Shown one piece after another: positions 52,352-61,600 of a stretch of 64,000 nt of DNA. Below the pieces are notes generated by a model. It ran no database searches. It was given only the letters and a program-made list of their open reading frames with translations, and was not told where the DNA came from. The stretch comes from Bhargavaea ullalensis (GTDB taxonomy: Bacteria > Bacillota > Bacilli > Bacillales_A > Planococcaceae). Location: the NCBI RefSeq assembly GCF_040545425.1, contig NZ_JBEPLW010000007.1. One strand, 5' to 3'. How positions within the stretch are numbered: the stretch's first letter is position 1; every line of letters starts with the position of its first letter. A program made the position numbers and the translations under genes.

Positions 52352-52399
52352 CGCCGCACAACCGGATCATCATCCGGCCGTGCGGCGGTTATTTTTTTG
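52352..52399 (+). terminator. Terminator overlapping the VanZ-like gene end
   Basis: AACCGCCGCAC and GTGCGGCGGTT form the stem, with a second inner CCGGAT/ATCCGG stem, followed by seven T. The stop codon of the convergent VanZ-like gene (52370) lies in the loop. Confidence 0.88.
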
Positions 52400-52861
52400 A
52401 TCGGCGGATCTTGTCAGCATGCGGAACAGCGCAATGAGCGTGAGTGCCATCAGTCCGCCCGCCGCATCCAGAACGACATCTCCGATATACGGCGTTCTTC
52501 CGCCGGTGAGCATCTGGTGGATCTCGTCTGCGCTCGCCGCGATGACCGTCAGGATAAATGCATAGGCGTAACGCAGCCGGTGCTTCGGCAGGACAAAGAA
52601 AATCGCCGAAGCGAGCAGTCCGAACGAAGCGAGATGCGCTCCCTTGCGGATCAAGAATTCCAGGAAATAGTAGTAGCCGCGGGATTCAACAGACACGGTC
52701 CTGCCCCAGTACGGGACTTGGATCTTTGAGAGCGTGTTTTCCAGCGGTTTGTCCGGCAGCCACTCCTGCAGCCGCGGGATGAGCGACTGCTGCTCGTACG
52801 TCTGGCCGGACGAAACGAACAGCGCCGCCAAGATGATAAGGAGAAACAGGTATTTTTTCAT
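52370..52861 (-). CDS. VanZ-like membrane protein
   Basis: A 163-residue protein with about four membrane segments. RKGAHLASFGLLA and ASADEIHQMLTGGRTPYIGDVVLDAAGG match the VanZ-like family signature (His-rich segment, then DE-x-HQ and R-x(3)-xxDVxxD). VanZ lowers teicoplanin sensitivity in enterococci by an unclear route; chromosomal relatives are common and not proof of resistance. No vanA-type genes are nearby. The ribosome site before ATG 52861 is poor. It ends inside the terminator of the convergent gene. Confidence 0.88.
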   Translation of the reverse strand: MKKYLFLLIILAALFVSSGQTYEQQSLIPRLQEWLPDKPLENTLSKIQVPYWGRTVSVESRGYYYFLEFLIRKGAHLASFGLLASAIFFVLPKHRLRYAYAFILTVIAASADEIHQMLTGGRTPYIGDVVLDAAGGLMALTLIALFRMLTRSADQKNNRRTAG

Positions 52862-52912
52862 AGGTTCATTGTAGCTTTTTGGTCAGGGCGTGACCAGGAT
52901 TTTCGGCGAGGG

Positions 52913-54022
52913 TCACTTTTTCGAAAACATCTGCACCCAGTACGTCTCCCCCGCCTTGTTCATCGCGAACCCGGCGCCGATGTTCGTGAAGCGGGGATCC
53001 AGTATGTTGGCGCGGTGGCCTTTTGAAGCCATCCAGTCGGCGGTGACTTCTTCGGCGGAATGCTGGTTCCATGCGATGTTCTCGCCGATCCGGCTGAACG
53101 AATAGCCGAACATGGCGGCCATCTCATTCACATGTCCGTACGTCGGCGACTTGTGGTCGAAGTAGCCTTTCTCGGCCATTTCCTCCGCTTTGAGCTGGGC
53201 CATCGCGTCCAGGTTGGAGTCTTCCTGGAGCGGGGCCACGCCGTGCTGATTCCTTTCCTTGTTCACCAGGCTGATCGACTCCTTGCCGACCTGCGCCGAC
53301 GGGTTGCTGCGGGTGAGGGATTCCCCCGTCAAGTCGACGTACAGCTTGTCTTCTTCGTCGTAGATGATCTGCCCGTCCCGGCGCTTTTGATCGAATTCCA
53401 GCGCGCGGCTCGCGAATGCGGTGAACTGGGCGCGGGAGACGGGGCCGTTCGGGTCGAAGCGGCCGCCGGGGCGTCCTTCGGTGATGCCGAGTTCGCCGAG
53501 TGTCGTGATGTAGCCGTGGTATTCCCCCGCCGGTGTATCGACGAAGTGGGCGAGGTCATTGTCGTCGACTTTGATATGAAAGGCTTCGATGATGATTTTC
53601 GCCATCTGGGCGCGCGACAGGTGTTCCTGGGGGCGGAACCGATCGGCATTGTTGAAGACGCCGTTGTATGTGAGTTCACGGATATACGGATAGGCCCAGT
53701 GGGTCGGCTGCACGTCGCGGAAATGCGTTTGGAAGGAGGCCGGCGCTTCTGCATGGGTGACGGCCTGGAGAACCTTTGCCCCCTGCGCGCGCGTCAGCAA
53801 AGCGTTCGGCTTGAAGCGTCCGTCCGGGTACCCTTCCAGTGCGCCGAGCTGCGTGAGCTCCATGATTTCATCGTGCGCCCAGAAAGTGTGCGGCACGTCG
53901 GTGAATGAGTGAGCGGTCTGTGCGGCCTCGGCAGGTTGTGCCGGCAAGGTGGCGGCAGCGGGCGTCAAAAGCAGTGCGGCGGTGATCAGAAAGGCGGGTC
54001 GTCTCTTGGTCATGGGCGTCAT
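52913..54022 (-). CDS. SLH-anchored CAP-domain protein
   Basis: A 369-residue exoprotein. The signal peptide ends near residue 33 (AEA). Three canonical SLH repeats (about 37-210; LLTRAQGA, LSRAQMAK, VSRAQFTA) are followed by a CAP domain (about 245-368) with EDSNLDAMAQLKAEEMA, YFDHKSPTYG, GENIAWN and ADWMASKGHRANIL, including the paired His and Glu positions of the family. Bacterial relatives such as YkwD have unknown or wall-related roles. Start ATG 54022 has GGGAG at short spacing. It is probably a single-gene unit. Confidence 0.92.
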   Translation of the reverse strand: MTPMTKRRPAFLITAALLLTPAAATLPAQPAEAAQTAHSFTDVPHTFWAHDEIMELTQLGALEGYPDGRFKPNALLTRAQGAKVLQAVTHAEAPASFQTHFRDVQPTHWAYPYIRELTYNGVFNNADRFRPQEHLSRAQMAKIIIEAFHIKVDDNDLAHFVDTPAGEYHGYITTLGELGITEGRPGGRFDPNGPVSRAQFTAFASRALEFDQKRRDGQIIYDEEDKLYVDLTGESLTRSNPSAQVGKESISLVNKERNQHGVAPLQEDSNLDAMAQLKAEEMAEKGYFDHKSPTYGHVNEMAAMFGYSFSRIGENIAWNQHSAEEVTADWMASKGHRANILDPRFTNIGAGFAMNKAGETYWVQMFSKK

Positions 54023-54174
54023 CGGGCTCCCTTCTGTATAGATCTTGTATCTACTATTCTACCCTTTCCTGCTTGTAATAATAGGATTTTCGGCAAAGAA
54101 AAAGGACCCATTTTTCGGACGGATCCCGACAGATTTCTTTGATTTTCTTGGGCGGATGGTCACGGGCGGAGCGG

Positions 54175-55377
54175 TCAGATCTGCTTCGCGTCCGGTCCGG
54201 CATGGCGGGTTTCATCGCGCAGCCGATCGACAAATCCGGCCATCCGCTCCATCGCGGTCGCGAGGTCGGCCATCGACTTCGCGTAGGAAATGCGGATGTA
54301 GCCTTCCCCGTACCGGGTGAACGCGCTCCCGTGGACCGCCGCGACGCCCGCTTCCTCCAGCATCCGGACGGCGAACGTTTTCGAGTCAAGCGGGAATTCG
54401 AGGACCGACGGGAACGCATAGAACGCCCCGTCCGGTTTGACGACCGGCAAGTTCATCCGTCTCAGGGAATCAAGGATGAAATCCCGCCGCCCGACGTAGG
54501 CCCGGTTCATCCCGGCCGGCGCGTCCGCCGATCCGGTGAGTGCCTCGATGGCCGCGTGCTGCGACGGGGTCGGCGCACAGATCGTGTTGTACGCATGGAT
54601 CCGGACGATGTACTGCATGATGTGCGCCGGTCCGAACAGGAATCCGACCCGCCACCCGGTCATCGAGTGGGACTTCGACAGGCCGTGGATGAGGAACAGC
54701 TTGTCGCGCAGCGCCGGATACCGGCCGAATGAACTGTGCGGCGCGTCGAACGTGTTCTCGCTGTAGATGTCGTCGGACAGGATGAACACGTCATGCCTGG
54801 CGAGGACGGCGGCGAGTGCGTCCATTTCATGCGGCGGGATCGTCACGCCTGTCGGGTTCGACGGATTGTTGAAAATGACGACTTTCGTCTTCGGCGTGAT
54901 GAGCGCCTCGAGCTGCCGGGCATCCGGCACGAACCCGGTCGGCCGCGTGTCGAGGTAGACGGGCGTCGCGCCGGTGAGCCGGATGAGCGGTTCGTATCCT
55001 GCGAAGATCGGTACCGGCACGATCACTTCATCGCCCGGCTCAAGCAGTGTCCGGAGCACCGCATCCATCGCCCCGCTCGCTCCCGCCGTCACCACCGTCT
55101 CGGTCAGCGGATCGTAGCGAAAGTGATACTTGTTTCCGTAGAAATCGGCGGCCGCCTTACGCAGCTCGGGCAGCCCCGCATTGTGCGAGTAGCCCGTCAG
55201 ATTGTTTTGGATCGCCCGTTCCGCCGCCGCCTTCACCGCATCCGGCACCGGAAAATCCGGCTGCCCGACCGTCAGATTGACCGCCCCCGGATGGTCCGGT
55301 ATCCGGTTCGCAATCTGCCGGATCCCCGACAACTCCGTCGCCTCCGCGAGCGGGTTAATGGAAAGTGGTGGTGCCAT
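54175..55377 (-). CDS. Class I/II pyridoxal-phosphate aminotransferase
   Basis: A 400-residue fold-type I enzyme. GYSHNAGLPELRKA, FNNPSNPTGV, SDDIYSENTFD and the PLP-binding Lys in GLSKSHSMTGWRVGF are clear, as is RISYAKSM with the carboxylate-binding Arg. It most resembles the PatA/aspartate aminotransferase group. The better start is ATG 55377, 8 bases behind AAAGGA; an in-frame ATG at 55386 is too close to that site. The substrate amino acid is not determined. A 21-bp array lies immediately upstream, between it and the NERD gene. Confidence 0.92.
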   Translation of the reverse strand: MAPPLSINPLAEATELSGIRQIANRIPDHPGAVNLTVGQPDFPVPDAVKAAAERAIQNNLTGYSHNAGLPELRKAAADFYGNKYHFRYDPLTETVVTAGASGAMDAVLRTLLEPGDEVIVPVPIFAGYEPLIRLTGATPVYLDTRPTGFVPDARQLEALITPKTKVVIFNNPSNPTGVTIPPHEMDALAAVLARHDVFILSDDIYSENTFDAPHSSFGRYPALRDKLFLIHGLSKSHSMTGWRVGFLFGPAHIMQYIVRIHAYNTICAPTPSQHAAIEALTGSADAPAGMNRAYVGRRDFILDSLRRMNLPVVKPDGAFYAFPSVLEFPLDSKTFAVRMLEEAGVAAVHGSAFTRYGEGYIRISYAKSMADLATAMERMAGFVDRLRDETRHAGPDAKQI

Positions 55378-55416
55378 ATGCGTCATCCTTTCAGGAGTGG
55401 AGTGATATTGCGGAAA

Positions 55417-55491
55417 CGTTGATTGTATTCGCCCAAGCGTTGATTGTATCGGAGGAAACGTTGATTGTATTCCTTAAAACGTTGATGAATG
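55417..55491. repeat. Array of four 21-bp units, array 3
   Basis: The core CGTTGATTGTAT starts at 55417, 55438, 55459 and, with a changed end, 55480. The period is exactly 21 bp. It fills the gap between the NERD stop and the aminotransferase start. The core is the reverse complement of the core in array 4. Confidence 0.92.
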
Positions 55492-55497
55492 ATCCCC

Positions 55498-56574
55498 CTA
55501 CCCTTTCCATCTTAAAGGCCGAGACTCTTTTTTCCTGTAAAGCGTCGCCGGCGGGTTCCCGGTTCTGATCAGATCCAGGTCATTGAGGATGCGGGAAACA
55601 TCTGAGCTGTGCTTCATTCCGAGAAAGTCCCGGGCTTCCGGGTTATTGATCGTGGGCTTGATCAAAGTCAGACGGTCGTCAACAGCTTGCCGTACCGCTT
55701 CCTTTCCCGGCAGATCGCAGCTTTTGCAGTACCAGCCGATTCTCGGGAACCGGCCGATCGCCTGATTGCATGCCAGGCAGAGGACGCCCTTCCTCAGGAG
55801 TGCAGCATCGATGCCCAATTTGTCACAGAATGCTTCACCGGCCGGGTGAGGCGCTGAATGACGGATTGCGCTTGCGAGCCAGTCAACCGTCTCTTGGTGA
55901 AGTGGCGAGTTTGCCGGTGGCAGTGCACGAACATACCTCGCCAGTTGTTTTCGGTATATCACCCGGTAAGTGTCCGGCCGCTGCTTGATCACCGTGTTCT
56001 GGTTGGATAGCACGACGACACCGTGAACCGGAAGCGAGATATGTCTCTCCTGGAGAAACTGCTGAAGGCCCTCGGTTTGCCGGTCTAGCTGATGGATGAA
56101 GCAGTCGAACTCATCGATTTCTCCGTTGTTTCGAACCCGTGTCGTTTTTCCTTCACTCTCTTTGAAGAAGAGCGAACCGGGCACGTTTTTGATTTCCAGG
56201 ATCAGCATAAAGGACGGGGACAGGATGAGCGTGTCCACTTCAATCTGGTACCCGTTCCTGATTGTAATCCGGGCATTCCTTAATACATATGTGCCAGGCG
56301 GCATGAGAATTTCACTGAGCGAACGGTCGACTGCATCCTCGCCGGCACGCCCCGCCTTGATCCGGTAAAGTTGGTCAGAGACTTGGACAAGCGCCTTTTT
56401 CCGCCGGAGATGCAATTCATTCTCCGCCGGCGGCATTCCGAGCATTTCTTCGACAGTCGGCGGGCTATATAAGTTTTCGTTGCGGGAAAATGCTGCAGAT
56501 CCAAGACGGACCTCCATGCGCGTGAGGCAGTCGATCTCCCAGTCAATCGCCCGATAATGAGAAGTGCGGATCAT
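55498..56574 (-). CDS. NERD-domain protein with C-terminal zinc ribbon
   Basis: A 358-residue protein. The nuclease-related NERD domain (about 75-190) shows GRAGEDAV, the metal-site-like YQIEVDTLILSPSFMLILEI with EIKN, and VVLSNQN. A zinc ribbon with two CxxC pairs (VLCLACN and WYCKSCD) lies at about 270-300. NERD is distantly related to restriction-type nucleases, but activity is rarely shown. Start ATG 56574 has GAGGAG. The gene is flanked by inverted 21-bp arrays sharing one core. A defence or DNA-repair role is possible and not demonstrated. Confidence 0.9.
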   Translation of the reverse strand: MIRTSHYRAIDWEIDCLTRMEVRLGSAAFSRNENLYSPPTVEEMLGMPPAENELHLRRKKALVQVSDQLYRIKAGRAGEDAVDRSLSEILMPPGTYVLRNARITIRNGYQIEVDTLILSPSFMLILEIKNVPGSLFFKESEGKTTRVRNNGEIDEFDCFIHQLDRQTEGLQQFLQERHISLPVHGVVVLSNQNTVIKQRPDTYRVIYRKQLARYVRALPPANSPLHQETVDWLASAIRHSAPHPAGEAFCDKLGIDAALLRKGVLCLACNQAIGRFPRIGWYCKSCDLPGKEAVRQAVDDRLTLIKPTINNPEARDFLGMKHSSDVSRILNDLDLIRTGNPPATLYRKKESRPLRWKG

Positions 56575-56609
56575 GCGAAATCTCCTCTCGGGCCGGAGGG
56601 GGATCGCTA

Positions 56610-56665
56610 TAAGAAAAAGCGTCCGGCAAGTGTTTCCTTAACCATAGGACAACGGACTGCCGAAC
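56610..56665 (-). terminator. Hairpin between array 4 and the NERD gene
   Basis: On the minus strand GCGTTCGGCA pairs with TGCCGGACGC (one G-U pair) over a long loop and is followed by TTTTTCTT. It would end transcripts coming from the EamA gene through array 4. Confidence 0.6.
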
Positions 56666-56712
56666 GCAATAGTTCGTTTTTCAATTTTCGGTCTTCGGAG
56701 GGGGTTTGTCTG

Positions 56713-56811
56713 ATACCATCAACGTTTTCGCCGATACCATCAACGTTTCACCGAATACCATCAACGTTTCATCAAATACAATCAACGTTCCTCCGAATAC
56801 AATCAACGTTC
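56713..56811. repeat. Array of five 21-bp units, array 4
   Basis: The core ATACMATCAACGTT starts at 56713, 56734, 56755, 56776 and 56797. The period is exactly 21 bp. It lies between the EamA stop and the NERD start, upstream of the hairpin at 56610-56665 in transcription order, so it may be in the EamA message. Confidence 0.93.
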
Positions 56812-56825
56812 CCCCACTCCCCGCC

Positions 56826-57749
56826 TCACCCGCATTCCTCCGCTTTCACCGCCGCCCGTTCTTTCCGTTTTCTCCAAACATCCTCTGCGGCGCCGCTGCC
56901 GAGGAGGACGCCGGTGATGATGAAGAGCAGGCCGGCGAGGTGGCGGGCGGTGATGGCTTCGCCGAGGAAGAGGGCGGAGCCGGCGAGGGCGACGACGGTG
57001 TTGAGGTTCATGAAGATGGCGGCTTTTGTCGGGCCGGCCTTGCCGACGGAGTAGTTGTAGAGCATGTGGCTCACCGCGGTGCCGAAGATGGCGCTCAGTG
57101 CGAAGATCAGCCAAAATGTCGGCGGCACGCTTGCAAAAGCCGCAAACTCACCCGGCTCCGCGGCGAGGCTGAGCATGAACAAGGTGCTGCCGCCGAGGAT
57201 CAGCATGTAGGCAGTGAGCAGCCGGGGATCCAGCGTGGCGGCGGCTTTGGCGACGATGAGAAAGCTGAGGACCTGGACGACGATCGACAGGAAGACGTAT
57301 GCGTCGCCTCGCGAAATGCCGGAGAGACCGCCGTCGGCCAGGACGACGGATGACACGCCTGCCAGCCCGAGGAACACGCCGAGCCACTGGATTTTCGTCG
57401 GGAACACGCGGATCAGGATCGAGGAAAAGACGGCGGTCAGGAACGGACCGGTGCCGAGGATAAGGCCGGCGTTCGTGCCGCTTGTCATCGTCAGCCCGTT
57501 GTTCAGGAAGTAATGGTGGCCGACCACATTCAGCAGCATGCCGGGGATGATGTATTTCCACTCGGCCCGGCGCGGCATCCGGACGATCCGCAAGGCGCAG
57601 AGGATGAGGAACACCGTGACGCCGGCGGTGAAAATGCGGACGGACGTCATCGTGACGGGGCCGACGTACTGCAGCAGGTACTTCAGCATCGGCAGGTTCA
57701 GGCCCCACATCACCATGACGAATGTCAGCATGCCGTATATTTTCCACAT
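56826..57749 (-). CDS. EamA (DMT) family transporter
   Basis: A 307-residue protein with ten membrane segments in two EamA repeats (MLTFVMVMWGLNLPMLKYLL; SFLIVAKAAATLDPRLLTAY), ending in a short basic tail. The family exports metabolites or amino acids; the substrate is unknown. Start ATG 57749 has GGGGGAGAAGG; an in-frame codon at 57782 has no site. It is a single gene followed by array 4. Confidence 0.9.
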   Translation of the reverse strand: MWKIYGMLTFVMVMWGLNLPMLKYLLQYVGPVTMTSVRIFTAGVTVFLILCALRIVRMPRRAEWKYIIPGMLLNVVGHHYFLNNGLTMTSGTNAGLILGTGPFLTAVFSSILIRVFPTKIQWLGVFLGLAGVSSVVLADGGLSGISRGDAYVFLSIVVQVLSFLIVAKAAATLDPRLLTAYMLILGGSTLFMLSLAAEPGEFAAFASVPPTFWLIFALSAIFGTAVSHMLYNYSVGKAGPTKAAIFMNLNTVVALAGSALFLGEAITARHLAGLLFIITGVLLGSGAAEDVWRKRKERAAVKAEECG

Positions 57750-57822
57750 GAGCCTTCTCCCCCTGCCGTTTGCAATATTCATTCACTATAACAAATAAAT
57801 CCCGGGCATTCGACGCCAAACT

Positions 57823-57850
57823 CAAAAAAACGCCCTGCCGGCAGGACGTT
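57823..57850 (-). terminator. Terminator of the exonuclease gene
   Basis: A nearly perfect palindrome (AACGTCCTGCC with its complement) is followed by seven T on the minus strand. Confidence 0.9.
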
Positions 57851-57877
57851 TCTCAATTCGTTTCGTATTAAGATTCG

Positions 57878-58495
57878 TTATTTCCTTACGCCCAGGCAAT
57901 ACTGATAGATCGCCGCAGTGGCGAGGCAGTCGCCGATCGCATCGTGCGCGTGATGTTCCAGACGCAGGTAATGGGCCAGTGTCCCGAGTTTGTGGTTTGC
58001 CGTTTCCGTAATGACTTTCCGGGCAAGCCGGACGGTGTCGATGACCGTATATTCGGGGATCGTGATGCCCTCGATATGATCCAGCGCGTACAGGAAGCCC
58101 ATGTCAAATGAGGCATTGTGCGCCACGATCGGGAAATCGTCGATGAATTCGATCAAGTCTCCGACGACTTCTTCGATCACCGGGGCGCCGGCGACCTGAT
58201 CGTTTGAGATGCCGGTGAGCCGGGTGATGGTCGGCGAGATGTGGCGCAGCGGGTTGACGAGCGTCTCGAAGCGGTCCTGCTGTTCATGGCTGACGTATTT
58301 GACGGCGCCGATCTGGATGATCTTGTCGGCTCCGGAGCGGAACCCGGTCGTCTCAAAGTCCAGGACCACGTAGTCGGCCGCTTTGCGGACGGATGACTTG
58401 TATTTCTTCGGTCGCGCGGGCGGCCGCATGCGTTTTTTCTGTTGCTCGACTTTTTCGTCCAGCAGCTGTTCGACTGACCTTTTCTGCTCATCCAT
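57878..58495 (-). CDS. DEDDh 3'-5' exonuclease, PolC exonuclease-like
   Basis: A 205-residue protein. A basic N-terminal region (about 20-45; KKRMRPPARPKKYKSS) precedes the exonuclease domain: VVLDFETTGF (first Asp and Glu), VAHNASFDMGFL (second Asp), and HHAHDAIGDCLAT (His and last Asp). This is the complete DEDDh site, of the type in DNA polymerase III epsilon or PolC. It would remove 3' nucleotides from DNA in repair or replication. ATG 58495 has GGCGGTGG; an in-frame GTG at 58504 overlaps it. Single gene. Confidence 0.92.
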   Translation of the reverse strand: MDEQKRSVEQLLDEKVEQQKKRMRPPARPKKYKSSVRKAADYVVLDFETTGFRSGADKIIQIGAVKYVSHEQQDRFETLVNPLRHISPTITRLTGISNDQVAGAPVIEEVVGDLIEFIDDFPIVAHNASFDMGFLYALDHIEGITIPEYTVIDTVRLARKVITETANHKLGTLAHYLRLEHHAHDAIGDCLATAAIYQYCLGVRK

Positions 58496-58569
58496 GGGGT
58501 CCACCGCCTTCTCTTTCTACTAGTCTTCTTTCCCCGATTATAATGGGTTGTAACCCTTTTGCAACAACA

Positions 58570-58606
58570 AAGAAACCGCCGCGGGATTCGCTTCCCGCGG
58601 CGGCCT
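58570..58606 (-). terminator. Terminator of the Vpr-like protease gene
   Basis: CCGCCGCGGG pairs with CCCGCGGCGG over 8 bases, followed by TTTCTTTGTTGTT on the minus strand. Confidence 0.85.
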
Positions 58607-58619
58607 GCCTTGCATGGAA

Positions 58620-61600
58620 TTAATTAAACGCCGTGAACGTACCCGGCCCGTCCGCAGTGAACGCCGCCTCTCCGTTCTTCACTTTCAGCTTGTAGACATT
58701 GCCCGATTCGCTGTCTTTGACGGTGAGCTTGTTCGTCTTGCCGACGCCGCTCAGATCCACCGGCAGGGTCACGTCAAACTTGTCCTTGTTTTTGCCGGTG
58801 TTCACTTCATTGCCCGACTTGTCGAGGAAATGAATCGAATACGAATCGGAAATCGTGGACTTTTCATCCGTCGCAGATTTGCCGAGCGCGATTGTGATGC
58901 CGCCGGCTGCCGCTCCCATCCGCTCGACGAGTTTCTTGTCGGCCGTGAAGCTCAGTCCTTCGGCGCTGACGGTGATTCCCTTCTTCGCAGCAATAATCCG
59001 GTCAAGCTGGTCTTCGCCGAGCGCGATGTCCAGTTTTCCGTTTCCGCCGAATTCCGCAACGTCCACCGTCACTTCTTTCGCCTTCTTGTCCACGAGCTGC
59101 GCATTCAGATCCTGATCCGGAACCGTGACGACCGGTGATTCAGGCTGTTCCGGCTGCTCCGGTTCTTCCGGCGCATCTTCCTTCTCAAAGACGACCGATT
59201 CCGTGGTGTTGCCGGCTGCGTCCGCAACCGTCATGACGGCCTTTTTGCCGGACTCTGCCGCTGCTCCGAGATCGACGGAGAACGTGCCGTCCTGGTTGAA
59301 TGTCACCATTTCAAATGAAATATTGTCCCCCTGCGCATCCGTCACTTCGATGAAGCCGCCGAGCTTGGAGTTGAGGTTGACCGTGACGCCATATTCGGCG
59401 AGCAGCGCCTTGTAGTCGAGATACTTGTCGATCACACGGCCTGAAACGACCGTGCCGTCGACTGATGTTTCGACTTCAGGGGCGGTTGACTTCACGAAAA
59501 TCGGCCCGACAGAATTGTCGACGAGCGGCGGGTTGCCCGACACCGTCTGTGCTGTCATGTCAATCGTGTACACGCCGTCCGGAATGATGGCCGGCGCATC
59601 TTCGCCCCACGGGAAGTATTGACCGTCGATTCCGAGCCGATAGGAGCCTGCCGGGAGCGAGTTGCCTGCATGGAGATAGCCGATGTAGCCGTCACCATAG
59701 GCACCGCCATCCGGATCTGCCAGATCCCAAAGCTCAATGTAGTTGACACCGAGGTCCCCGGTCACCTTGAACGTCAGATCCGCCGTGTCATTCACTCCAT
59801 CGCCGTTGAACGACAGATCGGTTTTCGTGATGTTCATCGATTCGATGGCCGTCGGCGGTGTCGGGGCGAACGATGCCGCGAATGGAAGCGACAGTTCGGT
59901 GCCCGGTCCGCTGATCACGATGTAGCCGAGGAGTTCGTCTCCGGCTTTCGTTGCCGCTTTCGGCGCAGTGAGCGTAACGGTCAGTTCCTGTTCACCGTTC
60001 AGCTTGAACGAGGACTTGTCGACCGAAACGGCTGCCTGTCCGAATGCCTTTGTCGTCCGGACATCCACCGAATAGTCTCCGCCGTTGCCCTTGACGTCCT
60101 TCACTTTGACCGTCTTCTTCACCGTGACGTCACGGTCCTTCACTTCTGTCAGGGTTCCGAATGTAACGGTTCCCTTCACGTTGTCGACGATCGTGCCCTT
60201 GCCGTCGGCGTCGGTCTGGTCATAGGAATAAGCCAGTGCTTCAGGGAATGCGGCTTCATACGGCTGTACGCGGCCCGCCCCCTGCGAGAACACATCGTAT
60301 TTCTTCACATCCAGCAGTTTTGCCGTGTTGGAAAGCGCGACTTTCACGTCAAACGGAGTCCAGTCAGGGTTGGCCTGCTTGATGAGCGCCGCGACGCCCG
60401 CCACTTGAGGGGTCGCCATCGATGTGCCGGTCTTGCGTCCAAATGCCTTGGAATAGTCGGCATCCGGGAAGTCCGATTTGTATGCCGGAATGGCGGCCAT
60501 GATGTTCGTGCCCGGTGCCGAGACGTCCGGCTTGATGTCGAATGTCGGAACGGACGGACCGCGTGAGCTCGAGCTGTTCACTTCGTCGCCCGCCGTCTTC
60601 GTTTCTTGGACGGCGCCGAATGTGACGGTTCCCTTGCCGCCTGCAAGCGCCGCCCGGAAAGCGTCGCCGTCGGTCTGGCTCATGTCGAATGTCGGGATGA
60701 AGTCAAAGTCATCGCCGAGATAAACATCGGAAATGCCCGGTGCGTTCGAGCCGCCCGCAAAGTTGTGGATCAGGACGGCGGCCGCCCCGTGGTTTTTCGC
60801 CGCTTCGATTTTGTCGACAAACGGAATTTCTCCGCGGGAAACGAGCGCGACTTTGCCGGCTACGTCAACACCCGCATAGTCGGTTTCCTTGCCAAATCCA
60901 GGAATGGCTGCGACTGCAAACTCACCCTGCAGCTTCTCATCCGGATCGGTGCCAAATTCGGTTGCCATGAGATTCATGTGGACGGTTTTCGCAAATCCGT
61001 CCGCCTTCATGTTCACGTCCGCCGAGAAATGGCTTTCCGGCTGTGTGGTGTTGCCGACCGCGATGCCGAGCGTCGATGTGGCCGGCGTGCCCATCGTTCC
61101 GCGGTTCGGTCCGGAGTTGCCGGTCGCGATGACGGCAATCGTGCCTTTCAGCATCGCGTTGTTGATGGCGAACGAGTCGGCGGAGATGGACGTGTTGCTG
61201 CCGCCGCCGAGCGACAGGTTGATGACGTCCATGCCTTCTTCCACCGATTTCTCGATTGCGGCGATGATGCCGTCAGTCGAGCCGCTGCCGTACCCGCCGA
61301 GAACGCGGTAGGCGTGAAGCTCCACTTCCGGCGCGATTCCCGCCACGCCGTAGGCATTGTTCGCCTGGCCGGCGATGATGCCGGCGACGTGCGTGCCGTG
61401 GGATGTGTAGAACGAGCTGCCGGTGGAGTTGAACTCCGGCGTGCCCGATGCACGGTCTTTCGGCGTCGTTTCCATCGGGTCATTATCCGCCCGAGGACGC
61501 GCATAGCGCTGGTCGTGCGGCACGAAGTTCCAGCCGCCCGCATAGTTGTCCTTGAACGCCGGGTGGTTGTAATCAATGCCGGTGTCCAGGACGCCGACTT

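Noticed and set aside
52370..52861. Glycopeptide resistance determinant
   Set aside because: VanZ-like proteins are common in chromosomes, and no ligase or dehydrogenase of a van cluster is nearby.
13435..54022. LPXTG sorting signals on the surface proteins
   Set aside because: I looked at the C-termini of the secreted proteins and found no LPXTG motif with a hydrophobic segment. Anchoring is by SLH, LysM or membrane segments.
56713..56811. CRISPR array
   Set aside because: Repeats of 12-15 bases and spacers of 6-9 bases are far too short, and no cas genes are present.
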